A program made the translations under genes and the position numbers. Below, piece by piece: positions 32,607 through 41,370 of a DNA stretch of 64,000 nucleotides. The stretch lies in assembly GCA_030679035.1 (NCBI GenBank), contig JAUXTH010000151.1:1-64000 (forward strand). The letters are read 5' to 3'. Below the pieces are notes generated by a model. That model was not told the origin of the DNA. It saw only the letters and a program-made list of their open reading frames with translations, and searched no databases. Numbering within the stretch: position 1 is the first letter of the stretch; the number at the start of each line of letters is the position of its first letter. Origin of the DNA: Methylobacter sp. (GTDB taxonomy: Bacteria > Pseudomonadota > Gammaproteobacteria > Methylococcales > Methylomonadaceae).

Positions 32607-33510
32607 TCAAATCCCGATCTTCTCCACCTCATCAAGCGTCATTTTGTCATGGCGGCGGTCGTAGAGCTGCGTCGTACGGGGGCTGGCGTGGTTCGCCATC
32701 ACAGCGGCTTTCTCCAGGCTGCCGCCATTCTTGAGATAGACCGTGATGCCGGTCGCTCGGAATCTGTGGTTTCCGGCCTTTGTTGCAATCCCTGCGGCGA
32801 CCATGCGGCGCTGGATCATCGCATGGGCGAGGTGGGAAGTCGTGAGCTGGTCGGTTCCGCGCACAATGGTGCGGAACAATAGCCTCTTGGGATCATCGCG
32901 AAGAGCTATGCCGTCGATATAGGTAACAAGATATTCTTCAAGATTATGGTGGCATGGCATTTCATGGCGCTTGCCGCCTTTCTCGCGCAACCGCACCCAG
33001 AGGCGGCGGTTTTGCGTGTACACGTCCTCCACCTTCATGCCCAGTGCATCGATCCGCGCGAAGGAATAGACCATCAGCGCGATCAAGGCGCTGTCGCGAA
33101 GACATGCATGTGTTGGTGTCGATACTGGCAATCAGGCGGCGGGCTTCCTCGGCATCTAATATCGGCGTTTTGCCCGTCTTCACCACATGCGACGGGCCAC
33201 GCACCGATGAGGCTGGATTGGCCGGTATGATCTGACCGGTCACCAGCCAGTCGAACAAATGGCGGATTGCCGCCAGGTGTTGCTTGACGGTCGGCGCGGA
33301 CAGTTGGCGGGTTTTGTCTTCGATCCACGCGGCAACGTCCAGCGGCTCCACGTCGATGATCGACGACACGCCAGCCGCAACCGCGCACCAATCGAGAAAT
33401 TCCGTCACGGCTCGGACATAGGCACGCCGCGTGTGCGGGTTGAGGATATTCGAAGCGAAGAACTCCAGAAAGCGAAGTTGTGCTTGATCACCGGCGGCGG
33501 TGATTAGAGA
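32607..33510 (-). pseudogene. Tyrosine recombinase, frameshifted
   Basis: The N-terminal half reads LRFLEFFASNILNPHTRRAY ... AAIRHLFDWLVTGQI from about 33510. Near 33110 the frame breaks and the sense goes on as ACLRDSALIALMVYSFARIDAL in the track ORF 32607-33131. That part has the catalytic signs: the Arg region in FARID, HRFRATGIT as the H-x-x-R box (with N before), and Tyr in TTQLYDRR. A one-base indel, with no clear start codon, suggests an inactive relic of plasmid/phage-type XerC-like integrases. Confidence 0.7.
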
Positions 33511-33540
33511 GGAAAGGCAAGGGCAGGGCGATAAGTATGG

Positions 33541-33924
33541 TCATAGGTGCACCCCCGTGTGTTCCTCGATTTTCTTCTTGATCAGTCCCTTCGCCAGTGC
33601 GCCGAGCAATTCCAGGCTGAATCCGCCAGCCTTCTTTGCGCCTTCCTTCGTTTCTCGCCAAATTTCTGGATCGCGGACGGTATCGAGAAAATCGTGCCCT
33701 TGCCAACTTAGCTTGGAAATTATAGGCATTTGCATAGTAGGTTTTCCAACCACTAAGCCTGTCTCAATGAGCATGACAAGATGGTAAGTAACTTCTTCGA
33801 ACGAGCGATTGGTAATACCGAAGTCACTCGGGTCATCTGGCATTATATGTCTCATCCCGTCGAAGTTAGGGTCACTCTCAATGGCGAGCAGCAAATCCCG
33901 CACTAAATCCATATCACGCTTCAT
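33541..33924 (-). CDS. DUF2513 protein
   Basis: 127 residues matching DUF2513: MKRDMDLVRDLLLAIE at the start, EVTYHLVMLIETGLVVG in the middle, and LSWQGHDFLDTVRDPEIW at the end. It looks like a winged-helix fold, so a DNA-binding role is possible. A GGAGA ribosome site precedes the ATG. A perfect inverted repeat lies just upstream (33939-33972), suggesting autoregulation. Confidence 0.85.
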   Translation of the reverse strand: MKRDMDLVRDLLLAIESDPNFDGMRHIMPDDPSDFGITNRSFEEVTYHLVMLIETGLVVGKPTMQMPIISKLSWQGHDFLDTVRDPEIWRETKEGAKKAGGFSLELLGALAKGLIKKKIEEHTGVHL

Positions 33925-33938
33925 ATTGTCTCCTCATT

Positions 33939-33972
33939 CCTATATGTGATAAAGGACATTATCACATATAGG
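33939..33972. promoter_or_regulatory. Palindromic operator upstream of DUF2513
   Basis: CCTATATGTGATAA, 6 bp, then TTATCACATATAGG: perfect 14-bp arms. It lies 15 bp before the DUF2513 start on the minus strand, at the promoter or leader. The symmetry fits a dimeric regulator. Confidence 0.6.
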
Positions 33973-34121
33973 GGCGACCTTCATTTCAATAGGCGATCAC
34001 GAACCACTTTTATCGATACGGGCAGATCTCAATTTTGGAAGGGGCACCATGTCTTAGCGCACCTGGCTTTCTCTCCAGCACAGGCAAGTAGTGCCAGGGA
34101 TTAAAGATGAAAAAGAAAAAC

Positions 34122-34160
34122 AAAAGAGACCGAAAAAGCGCGTCTTTCGACCCGATGTAA
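34122..34160 (+). promoter_or_regulatory. Conserved transfer-operon box, copy 2
   Basis: AAAAGAGACCGAAAAAGCGC then GTCTTTCGACCCGATGTAA, 28 bp before the transglycosylase ATG. The terminal TGTAAT could serve as the -10 hexamer. It is nearly identical to copies 1 and 3. Confidence 0.75.
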
Positions 34161-34188
34161 TTATTTCTAACCGCTTACTATAGCAGCC

Positions 34189-34737
34189 ATGAAAATAATA
34201 CTTATGGCAAGCGTCTTGCTTTTTTCAAGCCCGACTTATTCAAACCCTATTCTGCAAAACAGTGTCTGGGGCAGCGCGGCAAGTTATGCCGGCATTAATG
34301 TTGCGACCTTATACAGTATTGCTGTCCAGGAAAGCGGAATGCGCTGGCGTGACGGCACATTTCGGCCTTGGCCGTGGACGCTGAACATCAATGAAGGGAA
34401 GAACGGTATTAAAGCCGGTTCCAGGCGATACGCTAACAAGCAAGCCGCAGAGCAGGCGCTGATGCATTTAATCAGTCAAGGCATCAGAAATGTCGATGTG
34501 GGAATTATGCAGGTTAATCTGTATTGGCATGGCGACAAGGTAGCCAATGAATTATCACTGCTCGACCCCAAAACCAATATCAACGTAGCCGCAGGCTATC
34601 TAAAAGATCTCAACACAAAAAATAACGTCAGCAAAACCGTAGCCGACTACCACGCCCCATCGAATCCGACGCGAGGTAAAGCCTATATGAATCACGTTAA
34701 ACATTACGAGAAAATTATTAATGAAAAGCTTCAATAA
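34189..34737 (+). CDS. Lytic transglycosylase of the transfer system
   Basis: 182 residues with a signal peptide (IILMASVLLFSSPTYS). It is an SLT fold: catalytic Glu in YSIAVQESGMRWRDG, then RNVDVGIMQVNLYWHG and NINVAAGYLK. It opens local holes in peptidoglycan for the secretion channel, the role of VirB1-like proteins. It heads the second transfer operon and overlaps the OmpA-like gene by 17 bp. Confidence 0.88.
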   Translation: MKIILMASVLLFSSPTYSNPILQNSVWGSAASYAGINVATLYSIAVQESGMRWRDGTFRPWPWTLNINEGKNGIKAGSRRYANKQAAEQALMHLISQGIRNVDVGIMQVNLYWHGDKVANELSLLDPKTNINVAAGYLKDLNTKNNVSKTVADYHAPSNPTRGKAYMNHVKHYEKIINEKLQ

Positions 34738-35368
34738 ACTGCCTATTGCAATTTTGGTTGGTATGGCTATTTCAGGTTGCTCGTCAACGCCGACGTGTCC
34801 TTTCGAAACATCTGGCGACAACTGCGAACGGATAACCATAGTCGCTTATTTGCCACCCGTTATAGCCGATCTGGGCTACAAGAACATTCGAGGCTCGCAA
34901 AATCAAGTAATCGTCCAGGGAGGATTTCAACACGCGCTTTCTGTTTCTGGACAAAAAAAGGCGACTGAGCAAACCGTAACTCCGCAGTTGCAGTCATTCG
35001 CTCTGGCGCCCGTTACGGACAATGCCATTCTGGAGACCAAAACAGTTTCTTTTGAGTTTGACCATGCTTCGATTCCAGCGTCCGAACTGGACAAGCTGAG
35101 TAATTTCTTGCGTCGAATTGATTCGCCCAGCCTTATGCATATTCAAGTCGAAGGTCATACTGATTCGAAAGGCTCAGCAAAGTACAACAAGAAATTATCA
35201 CACAGACGAGCCAGAGCCGTTCGCGACTATCTTATTCAACACGGAATTCAATCATCAAAAATCTCACACAAGGGTTTTGGCGAAGAATTCCCGTTAGAGG
35301 CTAACGACACTGAAGAGCATCGATCTAAAAATCGTCGCACTGAAATAATTCCACTGACAGGCAACTGA
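34721..35368 (+). CDS. OmpA-family lipoprotein in the transfer operon
   Basis: 215 residues. A lipobox (GMAISGCSS) marks it as a lipoprotein. Residues of about 105-215 form an OmpA C-terminal peptidoglycan-binding domain (SFEFDHASIPASELDKL, QVEGHTDSKGSAKYNKKLSHRRARAV, GFGEEFPLEANDTEEHRSKNRRTEI). It probably ties the secretion apparatus to peptidoglycan. It lies 1 bp from traL. Confidence 0.88.
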   Translation: MKSFNKLPIAILVGMAISGCSSTPTCPFETSGDNCERITIVAYLPPVIADLGYKNIRGSQNQVIVQGGFQHALSVSGQKKATEQTVTPQLQSFALAPVTDNAILETKTVSFEFDHASIPASELDKLSNFLRRIDSPSLMHIQVEGHTDSKGSAKYNKKLSHRRARAVRDYLIQHGIQSSKISHKGFGEEFPLEANDTEEHRSKNRRTEIIPLTGN

Positions 35369-35369
35369 A

Positions 35370-35651
35370 ATGAGAGACATACCTAATTACCTTGACGACC
35401 CGCAACAAGTTCTGTTTTGGGAACTCGACGAATTCATCTTGCTCGCTATCATGTTTGGTATTGGCATTATGGTGAATTATCTCGGCATATTGCTGGTGAT
35501 TGGACTGGTTGGAATCAAGTTCTACCGCAAGATCAAAGATAGACAAGCCAATGGATTCCTGTTGCACCTACTGTATTGGCATGCAGGACTTGGTTCATCA
35601 GAAACCCCTCCGACATCAAGACCACTTGCATTTATTCGCCGATTCTTTTAG
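35370..35651 (+). CDS. traL: TraL, F-type transfer membrane protein
   Basis: 93 residues. IPNYLDDPQQVLFWELDEFILLAIMFGIG is a typical TraL start, with L-D-x-P and the W-x-x-D-E-x. Two hydrophobic segments follow, then a basic C-terminus. TraL is an inner-membrane part of the F-type assembly complex. It follows the OmpA gene at once and overlaps traE's leader. Confidence 0.85.
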   Translation: MRDIPNYLDDPQQVLFWELDEFILLAIMFGIGIMVNYLGILLVIGLVGIKFYRKIKDRQANGFLLHLLYWHAGLGSSETPPTSRPLAFIRRFF

Positions 35652-35659
35652 GACACAAC

Positions 35660-36292
35660 ATGGATTACAAAAAATTTGCCTCGACTTGGCTTAGCCTGCA
35701 GGCATCGAATCGATTCCTGAAGTTTGTTTGCATTTTCCTGATGGCGCTGAATTTATTGTCACTGATTGGCTGGCTGAAAAAGGATACCGTAGTGATTTTA
35801 ATTCCGCCCGGCCTGTCAGAAAAATCAGAGATTGCCAAAAACAAGGCGTCAGAGGGCTACAAAAAAGCCTGGGGGATGTACACAGCGACGCTGATTGGCA
35901 ACGTCACACCGGAAAACGCTGACTTCGTTCTGGAGTCGTTTAGCGGCATGTTGACCGGCGAAATCAGATCCATTGTCACCGAACAAATTACTCAAGAACT
36001 CGATACGCTGAAACAGGAAAAAGTGTCTTCAACGTTTGAAATTGTCCGTGTGACCTACGAACCAGAGACAGACAAGGTCTTTGTAACGGGACGTAACCGC
36101 ATGACTGGCGCAGGGGGTAAATCAACTCCAACCGAGCAAACTTTCGAGTTCAAGATCGACGTTAAGCAATACTCGCCGAGCATCACGCAAATGGCCTCTT
36201 ATGAAGGTATGCCCAGATTACTAGGCGTTCTGCAGAAAGAAGAAACGAAACAGAAAGCTGAAGAAGAACGTCAAAAACTGATCAAAAAATAG
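35660..36292 (+). CDS. traE: TraE, F-type core protein (VirB5/VirB8-like position)
   Basis: 210 residues from the ATG at 35660; the track's earlier start lies in traL. One membrane helix (FLKFVCIFLMALNLLSLIGWL) is followed by the TraE domain: VILIPPGLSEKSEIAKNKASEGYKKAWGMY and NVTPENADFVLESFSGML. C-terminal charged residues end it (EEERQKLIKK). It builds the periplasmic part of the core complex. Confidence 0.88.
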   Translation: MDYKKFASTWLSLQASNRFLKFVCIFLMALNLLSLIGWLKKDTVVILIPPGLSEKSEIAKNKASEGYKKAWGMYTATLIGNVTPENADFVLESFSGMLTGEIRSIVTEQITQELDTLKQEKVSSTFEIVRVTYEPETDKVFVTGRNRMTGAGGKSTPTEQTFEFKIDVKQYSPSITQMASYEGMPRLLGVLQKEETKQKAEEERQKLIKK

Positions 36293-36301
36293 GAGTCAAC
36301 T

Positions 36302-37402
36302 ATGCGAATTAAAATATTGCTTATTTCAATAGCCTGGGCATCAACAGCCTTGGCTAACGAACTTCCACCAGAACTTTCGTTTCAGGCCGTTAGTGGTGGT
36401 GAGTTAGCGCCTTATCAGGAAGGTATTGCCGTGGATTCAGGTATGGGTGTTGGTAATCAAAACACCCATATCAAACCGAATCAAATAAGTGAACCGCTGG
36501 TTAACGGAACCACTGAAATACAAGATCAAAATCACCCATCCGCAGAGCAAGCTACGCCATCGGAACCTGCTCAAGTCTCAGAGCTCACTTCAAAACCAAA
36601 GAATAGACCCAAAATTCTTGATAAAGCACCTGAACCAAAAAAAGCGTCGGTTAAAGACTTGGCTAAAGACAAGGAAATCGATAGGGGTCTCCAGTCAGGC
36701 ATCATCATCAAACCCAATCCAGGTAGAACGGAAAGCGTTGTTATCGCCAAAGGAAAACTTAATCGTATTGTGACGCCGTATGCCGACCCGAAGGTACTGA
36801 CTGTTGATAACGTAGAAACCAAGATAGAGGGTTCGGCGGTTTATATCGCCACCGATTCCGAAACGCCGGTGAGTCTGTTTATTTCCGACACGGAAACAGA
36901 GAATACGACATCGCTTCAGTTAACGCCTCAAGAACGGTTGATGCCGGTAGAAATCAGAATTGAGCAGGATCCGAGCAAAGCGTCATCCACTGAGGCGGCA
37001 TCATCGAGAACAGATGCGTTTTTTCGTCAAGACTCACCGTATGTCACAGAAATAAAAGCCATCATGCAAAACCTGGGTAAACAACAAATACCGCAAGGAT
37101 TTACCTTGGAAGAAGTGACCAACGAGCTTCGCTCGGCAGGCGTGTGCCATTCGGCTAATTTAACCTTTACGCCCGGTCAGTTGCTTTCGGGACATGACGC
37201 CATGATCGTCATTGTGATCGCGCAAAACAATGGACCGGCAGTCAGTGTTTTTGAAGAAGCCTATTGTGCGGGTGAAAACATTATGGCCGTTGCCGCGTGG
37301 CCGAAGGTACGCCTGGAAGCGGGTGAAAAAACCGAAGTATTTATTCTGATGCGCTTGCCGGAAGGAAAAAGCGGTGAAGAAGTAAGACCCGCATTACTGT
37401 AA
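36302..37402 (+). CDS. traK: TraK, F-type secretin-like core protein
   Basis: 366 residues, longer than F TraK (about 240). A signal peptide (LLISIAWASTALA) is followed by a low-complexity region of about 100 residues rich in Pro, Glu and Lys (QATPSEPAQVSELTSKPKN). From about residue 135 the TraK domain begins (IVIKPNPG, LNRIVTPYADPKVLTVDNVETKIEGSAVYIATD). TraK forms the outer-membrane ring with TraV and TraB. The extra N-terminal segment may span the periplasm. Confidence 0.85.
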   Translation: MRIKILLISIAWASTALANELPPELSFQAVSGGELAPYQEGIAVDSGMGVGNQNTHIKPNQISEPLVNGTTEIQDQNHPSAEQATPSEPAQVSELTSKPKNRPKILDKAPEPKKASVKDLAKDKEIDRGLQSGIIIKPNPGRTESVVIAKGKLNRIVTPYADPKVLTVDNVETKIEGSAVYIATDSETPVSLFISDTETENTTSLQLTPQERLMPVEIRIEQDPSKASSTEAASSRTDAFFRQDSPYVTEIKAIMQNLGKQQIPQGFTLEEVTNELRSAGVCHSANLTFTPGQLLSGHDAMIVIVIAQNNGPAVSVFEEAYCAGENIMAVAAWPKVRLEAGEKTEVFILMRLPEGKSGEEVRPALL

Positions 37403-37419
37403 ACAGACAGGAGTTCAAT

Positions 37420-38970
37420 GTGATCGATCTTGAAAAGAAAACACCCAAAGAAAAAATAGTAAAATGGTATGAAACACTTGATCCCTCAAAGCGCAAACAA
37501 CTAACACTCACTGGCGGCGGTGCGGCCCTATTTGTCGCGGCCGCGATCCTTATAACCGCTACGTCCGATGATAAGTCAAAAAGTTTCATACAAAAACCCA
37601 GAAAGGTTGAGTACACGCTATTCAACGGCAAAAGCCCCAGGGATGTCTCAATAGATGCAATGGCCGGAAAAATTAAAAAGCTAACCGAAGACTTTTCAAA
37701 TATCCGCATGACATTCCAGCGGCAGGATCAAAAGATTCAGGAAGCCTCTGAGATGATCAAAACGCGATCGGACGAACTGAATAAACGCACTGAAAAATTG
37801 ACTCAGCAAACGACCGAGCTTTACCAAAAACTCGAAGTCGCGCAGGACGCGCTGAAAAATCAAATACCCCTGCCCGAAGTGCCCTTGGACAACAAATCAA
37901 CTGGCAAGAGGAAAGCAAATGCCAAATACGAACCCGGACAGTCAGAGCTATTAGGTCAGCAGCCGCCCACACTTGCTGAGAACGAAGTGGCGCCTACCGA
38001 AACGGGTCCTAAAATTCGTGTAGTAACCCGTTCAGGGGAAGGTGGTAAAACAACCAAAGATGCCAATAACAAGGATGGAACCAAAAAGACCGGCGACAAA
38101 AAAATAACCGAATTCGTTAATATCAAAAAAGCATCCAATAATACGGGTATGCCGGATATGTTCTTGCCTGCCGGCAGTATTTTGAGCGGGACACTGGTAA
38201 CCGGATTAGATGCACCCACGTCAAACCAATCAAAGCAAGATCCTTTCCCTGCGATGTTGCGTGTGAAGCATGAAGCCATTTTGCCGAACCGCTACCGGAT
38301 GGATATACGCGAGTGCTTCCTGATAGCCAGTGGTTACGGTGACCTGAGCGCCGAGCGGGCGTACATGAGAGCAGAACGCATCTCATGCGTGAAGAAAGAC
38401 GGTGCAGTTATTGAAGCATCAATGGATGCTTATTCGGTTGGAGAAGACGGTAAAGCCGGTATTCGCGGTCGTCTTGTCAGCAAAAACGGTCAAATTATCG
38501 GCAATGCATTGTTATCGGGTTTCGTATCCGGCATTACCCATGCGTTTGCGCCACAGAAAGTACAATCCATAAGAACAAACGTAGTCCCAGGCGAGCCTCA
38601 AGCTTTCCAGTATCCGTCTCCGGAAATGCTGGCCGGTCAGGCAGTTATGGGGGGTATCAGAGGCGCAGCCGAGCAAATTGCCGATTACTACCTGGAAATG
38701 GCCAAAAACATCTTCCCGATTATCGAAATCGATGCTGGACGGAAAGTTGATTTCATCATGATTCGCGGCATGTCGCTTAGTCCTAAATCCAAATCGAATC
38801 AAGGGACTGATTCCCAAGGTGGCGCACGAACTATGAACAACAACTATAGCGGTAATATGATGAACAGCAACATAATGAGCGGCAGCGGTGTTCAGCGCGG
38901 CGGAATGGCAGGTTTTGGCGATAGGTACGTAGGTGGTTCGCGTGGAGCTTATAGCGGTTATGGACGTTAA
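37420..38970 (+). CDS. traB: TraB, F-type VirB10-like scaffold protein
   Basis: 516 residues, GTG start with AGGAG 6 bp upstream. One membrane helix (LTLTGGGAALFVAAAILITAT) is followed by a coiled-coil stretch (residues of about 85-145, many Lys/Glu/Gln). The VirB10-like beta-barrel domain follows (MFLPAGSILSGTLVTGLDAPT, PAMLRVKHEAILPNRYRMDIRECFLIASGYGDLSAERAY, GIRGRLVSKNGQIIG). The C-terminus is Gly/Asn/Met-rich. It joins the inner and outer membranes. Confidence 0.93.
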   Translation: MIDLEKKTPKEKIVKWYETLDPSKRKQLTLTGGGAALFVAAAILITATSDDKSKSFIQKPRKVEYTLFNGKSPRDVSIDAMAGKIKKLTEDFSNIRMTFQRQDQKIQEASEMIKTRSDELNKRTEKLTQQTTELYQKLEVAQDALKNQIPLPEVPLDNKSTGKRKANAKYEPGQSELLGQQPPTLAENEVAPTETGPKIRVVTRSGEGGKTTKDANNKDGTKKTGDKKITEFVNIKKASNNTGMPDMFLPAGSILSGTLVTGLDAPTSNQSKQDPFPAMLRVKHEAILPNRYRMDIRECFLIASGYGDLSAERAYMRAERISCVKKDGAVIEASMDAYSVGEDGKAGIRGRLVSKNGQIIGNALLSGFVSGITHAFAPQKVQSIRTNVVPGEPQAFQYPSPEMLAGQAVMGGIRGAAEQIADYYLEMAKNIFPIIEIDAGRKVDFIMIRGMSLSPKSKSNQGTDSQGGARTMNNNYSGNMMNSNIMSGSGVQRGGMAGFGDRYVGGSRGAYSGYGR

Positions 38971-38985
38971 TTTTAGGAGAACAGT

Positions 38986-39771
38986 GTGATAAAAAAATTA
39001 GGTGTCCTCATGGTATTGATGGGAATCGTCGGTCAATCACAAGCCGTCGACTCTGGTCCGGCGGCTCAATCGACAAAACCAAGGACTGACGGTGAAATGA
39101 CGGCAGAAGTCAAAGACATTATGCGCAGTGTTGACGAGGTAAAAAGATTGCCCGTGACAGGTCTGTCAATGATCAAGGCCGGCGATAAGACCTTCTTGAT
39201 ATCGGATAACGGTCATTTTGTAGTGGCTGGCAACTTTAAGTTGGTCGATATGTGGCAAGGCAAAATTATTGGCTCAGTAGGTGATACCAAAGGTATTGAT
39301 AAAGTGGATTTGCGAAAAATCGGTTTAAACCCTGATGAGCTTTCAATATTTTCAATCGGTACCGGCAAAAAGGAAGTGGTGATTTTTGTCGATCCGCAAT
39401 GCAATTATTGTCATGATTTAATCGGACAGCTTGAGCCACTGGGTAAAGAGTATATGTTTAAGCTGGTTCTGATACCGGTATTGGGCAAAGAGTCGGCTGA
39501 AATCAGCAAAAAATTGATCTGCAACAAAGATAAAGCCCAGTCGTTAAAAGCGCTGATAGCGAAAGATTATTCGAAGTTGCCCGCCCTGATACGTCAAGAG
39601 GGCGCCTGTGACCTAAAGCCCTTACAGAAGGCGGTGGTTGCAACCAAACTCCTTGATATTCAGGGCGTGCCATTCACCTTCCTGCCATCTCATAACACGT
39701 TTAGAGGCGGGGCTAAATCATTCAAAACCTTATTGGAGAAAGACCTTGAAGACGAAATTAATGGCAGATAA
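38986..39771 (+). CDS. dsbC: DsbC-type disulfide isomerase of the transfer system
   Basis: 261 residues, GTG start. Signal peptide (LGVLMVLMGIVGQSQA), a dimerisation-like N-terminal domain, then a thioredoxin fold with the active-site CNYC in VVIFVDPQCNYCHDL and the cis-Pro loop GVPFTFLPS. It would isomerise disulfides of cysteine-rich TraU, TraN and TraF-type proteins. It lies between traB and traV, and its stop overlaps the traV start. Confidence 0.88.
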   Translation: MIKKLGVLMVLMGIVGQSQAVDSGPAAQSTKPRTDGEMTAEVKDIMRSVDEVKRLPVTGLSMIKAGDKTFLISDNGHFVVAGNFKLVDMWQGKIIGSVGDTKGIDKVDLRKIGLNPDELSIFSIGTGKKEVVIFVDPQCNYCHDLIGQLEPLGKEYMFKLVLIPVLGKESAEISKKLICNKDKAQSLKALIAKDYSKLPALIRQEGACDLKPLQKAVVATKLLDIQGVPFTFLPSHNTFRGGAKSFKTLLEKDLEDEINGR

Positions 39772-40237
39772 GCGCTTTTTGAAACTAACAACCATTGCTA
39801 TAGCCGGTATTTTGCAAGGCTGTTCCCTCATGGGCATTGGTAAAGGTGATTTCTCATGTCCTGGCGGAGTTGACGGCGTCCGCTGCATGTCGGCGCGGCA
39901 AGTTTACAAGGCTACCGAATCATCGGATTATGTGAAGACGGTATCGGAAGACGACAAATCCGATGATAAAAAAAACCAGACCATCAACCCTGGACAAGCA
40001 CAGACAAGTCAGGTTGCGGTACCCAGTATCGAGCAGCCGATTCCTATTAGGACGCAGGCCAAAGTGATGCGGATATGGATGGCACCCTGGGAGGATGAAG
40101 AGGGTGATTTGCATGCCGACGGCTACCTATATACGGAAATTGAAAATCGCCGGTGGAATTTGGGTGATCGATTTAAGTCACCCGGCTCCGTACAACGCCC
40201 GCTTTCGATTACTACGCCATCGAAAGGCGCAAAATAA
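39761..40237 (+). CDS. traV: TraV, F-type outer-membrane lipoprotein
   Basis: About 158 residues from the ATG at 39761; the track start is in the DsbC gene. A lipobox (IAGILQGCSL) is followed by the TraV motif with two cysteines (FSCPGGVDGVRCMSARQVYKAT) and a C-terminal WMAPWEDEEGDLHADGYLYTEI. TraV anchors the TraK ring to the outer membrane. It is the last gene of the second transfer operon. Confidence 0.88.
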   Translation: MADKRFLKLTTIAIAGILQGCSLMGIGKGDFSCPGGVDGVRCMSARQVYKATESSDYVKTVSEDDKSDDKKNQTINPGQAQTSQVAVPSIEQPIPIRTQAKVMRIWMAPWEDEEGDLHADGYLYTEIENRRWNLGDRFKSPGSVQRPLSITTPSKGAK

Positions 40238-40284
40238 ACCAAGCCTTTCTCGAATCGTGTTGATATTTGAGTGCCGAATGGTAG

Positions 40285-40318
40285 AAAGCCCTTATTTTAT
40301 ATAGGCAAGGGCTTTTTT
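40285..40318 (+). terminator. Terminator after traV
   Basis: AAAGCCCTT / AAGGGCTTT stem around TTATATAGGC-type loop sequence, then a T-run. It ends the second transfer operon, at the edge of the 12-kb block of chromosome-like genes. Confidence 0.75.
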
Positions 40319-40500
40319 ACATGGCATAAACAATTTCGTCGGCAGCCACGCACCCCAAGCGATTATGGCTGATTATCGTGAACCGTATAAAATGCGTGGG
40401 GAACGTACTCTGAGCAGTAACTCAACGTTAAATAAATATCAATCGACTATTTACCCCTTGTCGAGCAGCGGCATCTTGATGGAGGGCCGATACTCCAGAT

Positions 40501-41370
40501 TCATCGCAATAACAATAGCGGCTTGTGGGTGTTTAACAGCATCTTGGCGGTAAAGCTTCCCAGTAGCAGATCATGAATGCGGGCGTGGCTGAATGCACCC
40601 ATCACGGTCATATCAATGTCGTGTTTATCCTGATATTCACAAAGCGCTTGGTCGGGCTTGCCTTGTAATTTTTTGGTGATCACTTCAATGCCGCCGGCCT
40701 TTGTCAGTTTGCTGGCAGCCGCCTTAAGCAATTGTTCCGTCGCTGTATCGTCTTTGCTGACATAAACCAGATGACAGGTCAAACCTTTATAAAGCGGGCT
40801 GGTAGCGACCATATCGATGGCTTTGTCCGCCGCTTTGCTGCCGTCATAGGCAATCATGATGCGCTGCGGCGCTTTGAACGCCTCATTGACCACCAGAATA
40901 GGCTTATGTAATGAGCGGATGATGGACTCAAGTTTTGCGCCTATTTTATCTGGCTGGTTTTCATGAACTTTTCCTCGAATACCAATGACCAGGACACGGA
41001 TGCTTTCCTCAAGCTCTATCAGCGATTCAACCAAGCTACCGTGGCGCTGATTGGTATCGGGGTCGGCGATGCCTGCCTGAACAACCCGTTCTTTGGCCGC
41101 CTGTAGCAACAGCTTGCCTTGCTGTAGCCGCAACTTGCTGCGCTGCTGTTCGACGGCGGTCAGTTCTTCGAGCAAATGTTCCTGACTGCCCAAGCCGATG
41201 TTGCCGGACAAGTCCGAGATTGCCGCAGTCTCATGATGATGATCGATTATATGCAGTAGGTTTAACGGCGCATCGACACGTTGAGCTATCCAGGCGGCGT
41301 AATCGCAGACAGCTTCGGTCAATGACGAACCGTCAATGCACGCCAGCACTCTATTGGTATTAGTGTTCAT
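40501..41370 (-). CDS. Universal stress protein with tandem Usp domains
   Basis: 289 residues in two UspA-type domains. The first is RVLACIDGSSLTEAVCDYAAWIAQ ... LVIGIRGKV, the second RIMIAYDGSKAADKAIDMVATSP ... TVMGAFSHARIHDLLLGSFTAKML with the ATP-loop G-x-x-x-x-x-x-L-L-x-G-S. It is often paired with SulP transporters: its start overlaps the stop of the SulP gene. A degraded paralogue fragment lies at 51939-52127 in the opposite orientation. Confidence 0.92.
   Translation of the reverse strand: MNTNTNRVLACIDGSSLTEAVCDYAAWIAQRVDAPLNLLHIIDHHHETAAISDLSGNIGLGSQEHLLEELTAVEQQRSKLRLQQGKLLLQAAKERVVQAGIADPDTNQRHGSLVESLIELEESIRVLVIGIRGKVHENQPDKIGAKLESIIRSLHKPILVVNEAFKAPQRIMIAYDGSKAADKAIDMVATSPLYKGLTCHLVYVSKDDTATEQLLKAAASKLTKAGGIEVITKKLQGKPDQALCEYQDKHDIDMTVMGAFSHARIHDLLLGSFTAKMLLNTHKPLLLLR

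Noticed and set aside
32607-33510. Considered as an integron integrase IntI for the cassette array
   Set aside because: It runs in the same direction as the cassettes, lacks the extra IntI segment as far as I can read, and is frameshifted; it resembles general XerC-like phage/plasmid integrases.
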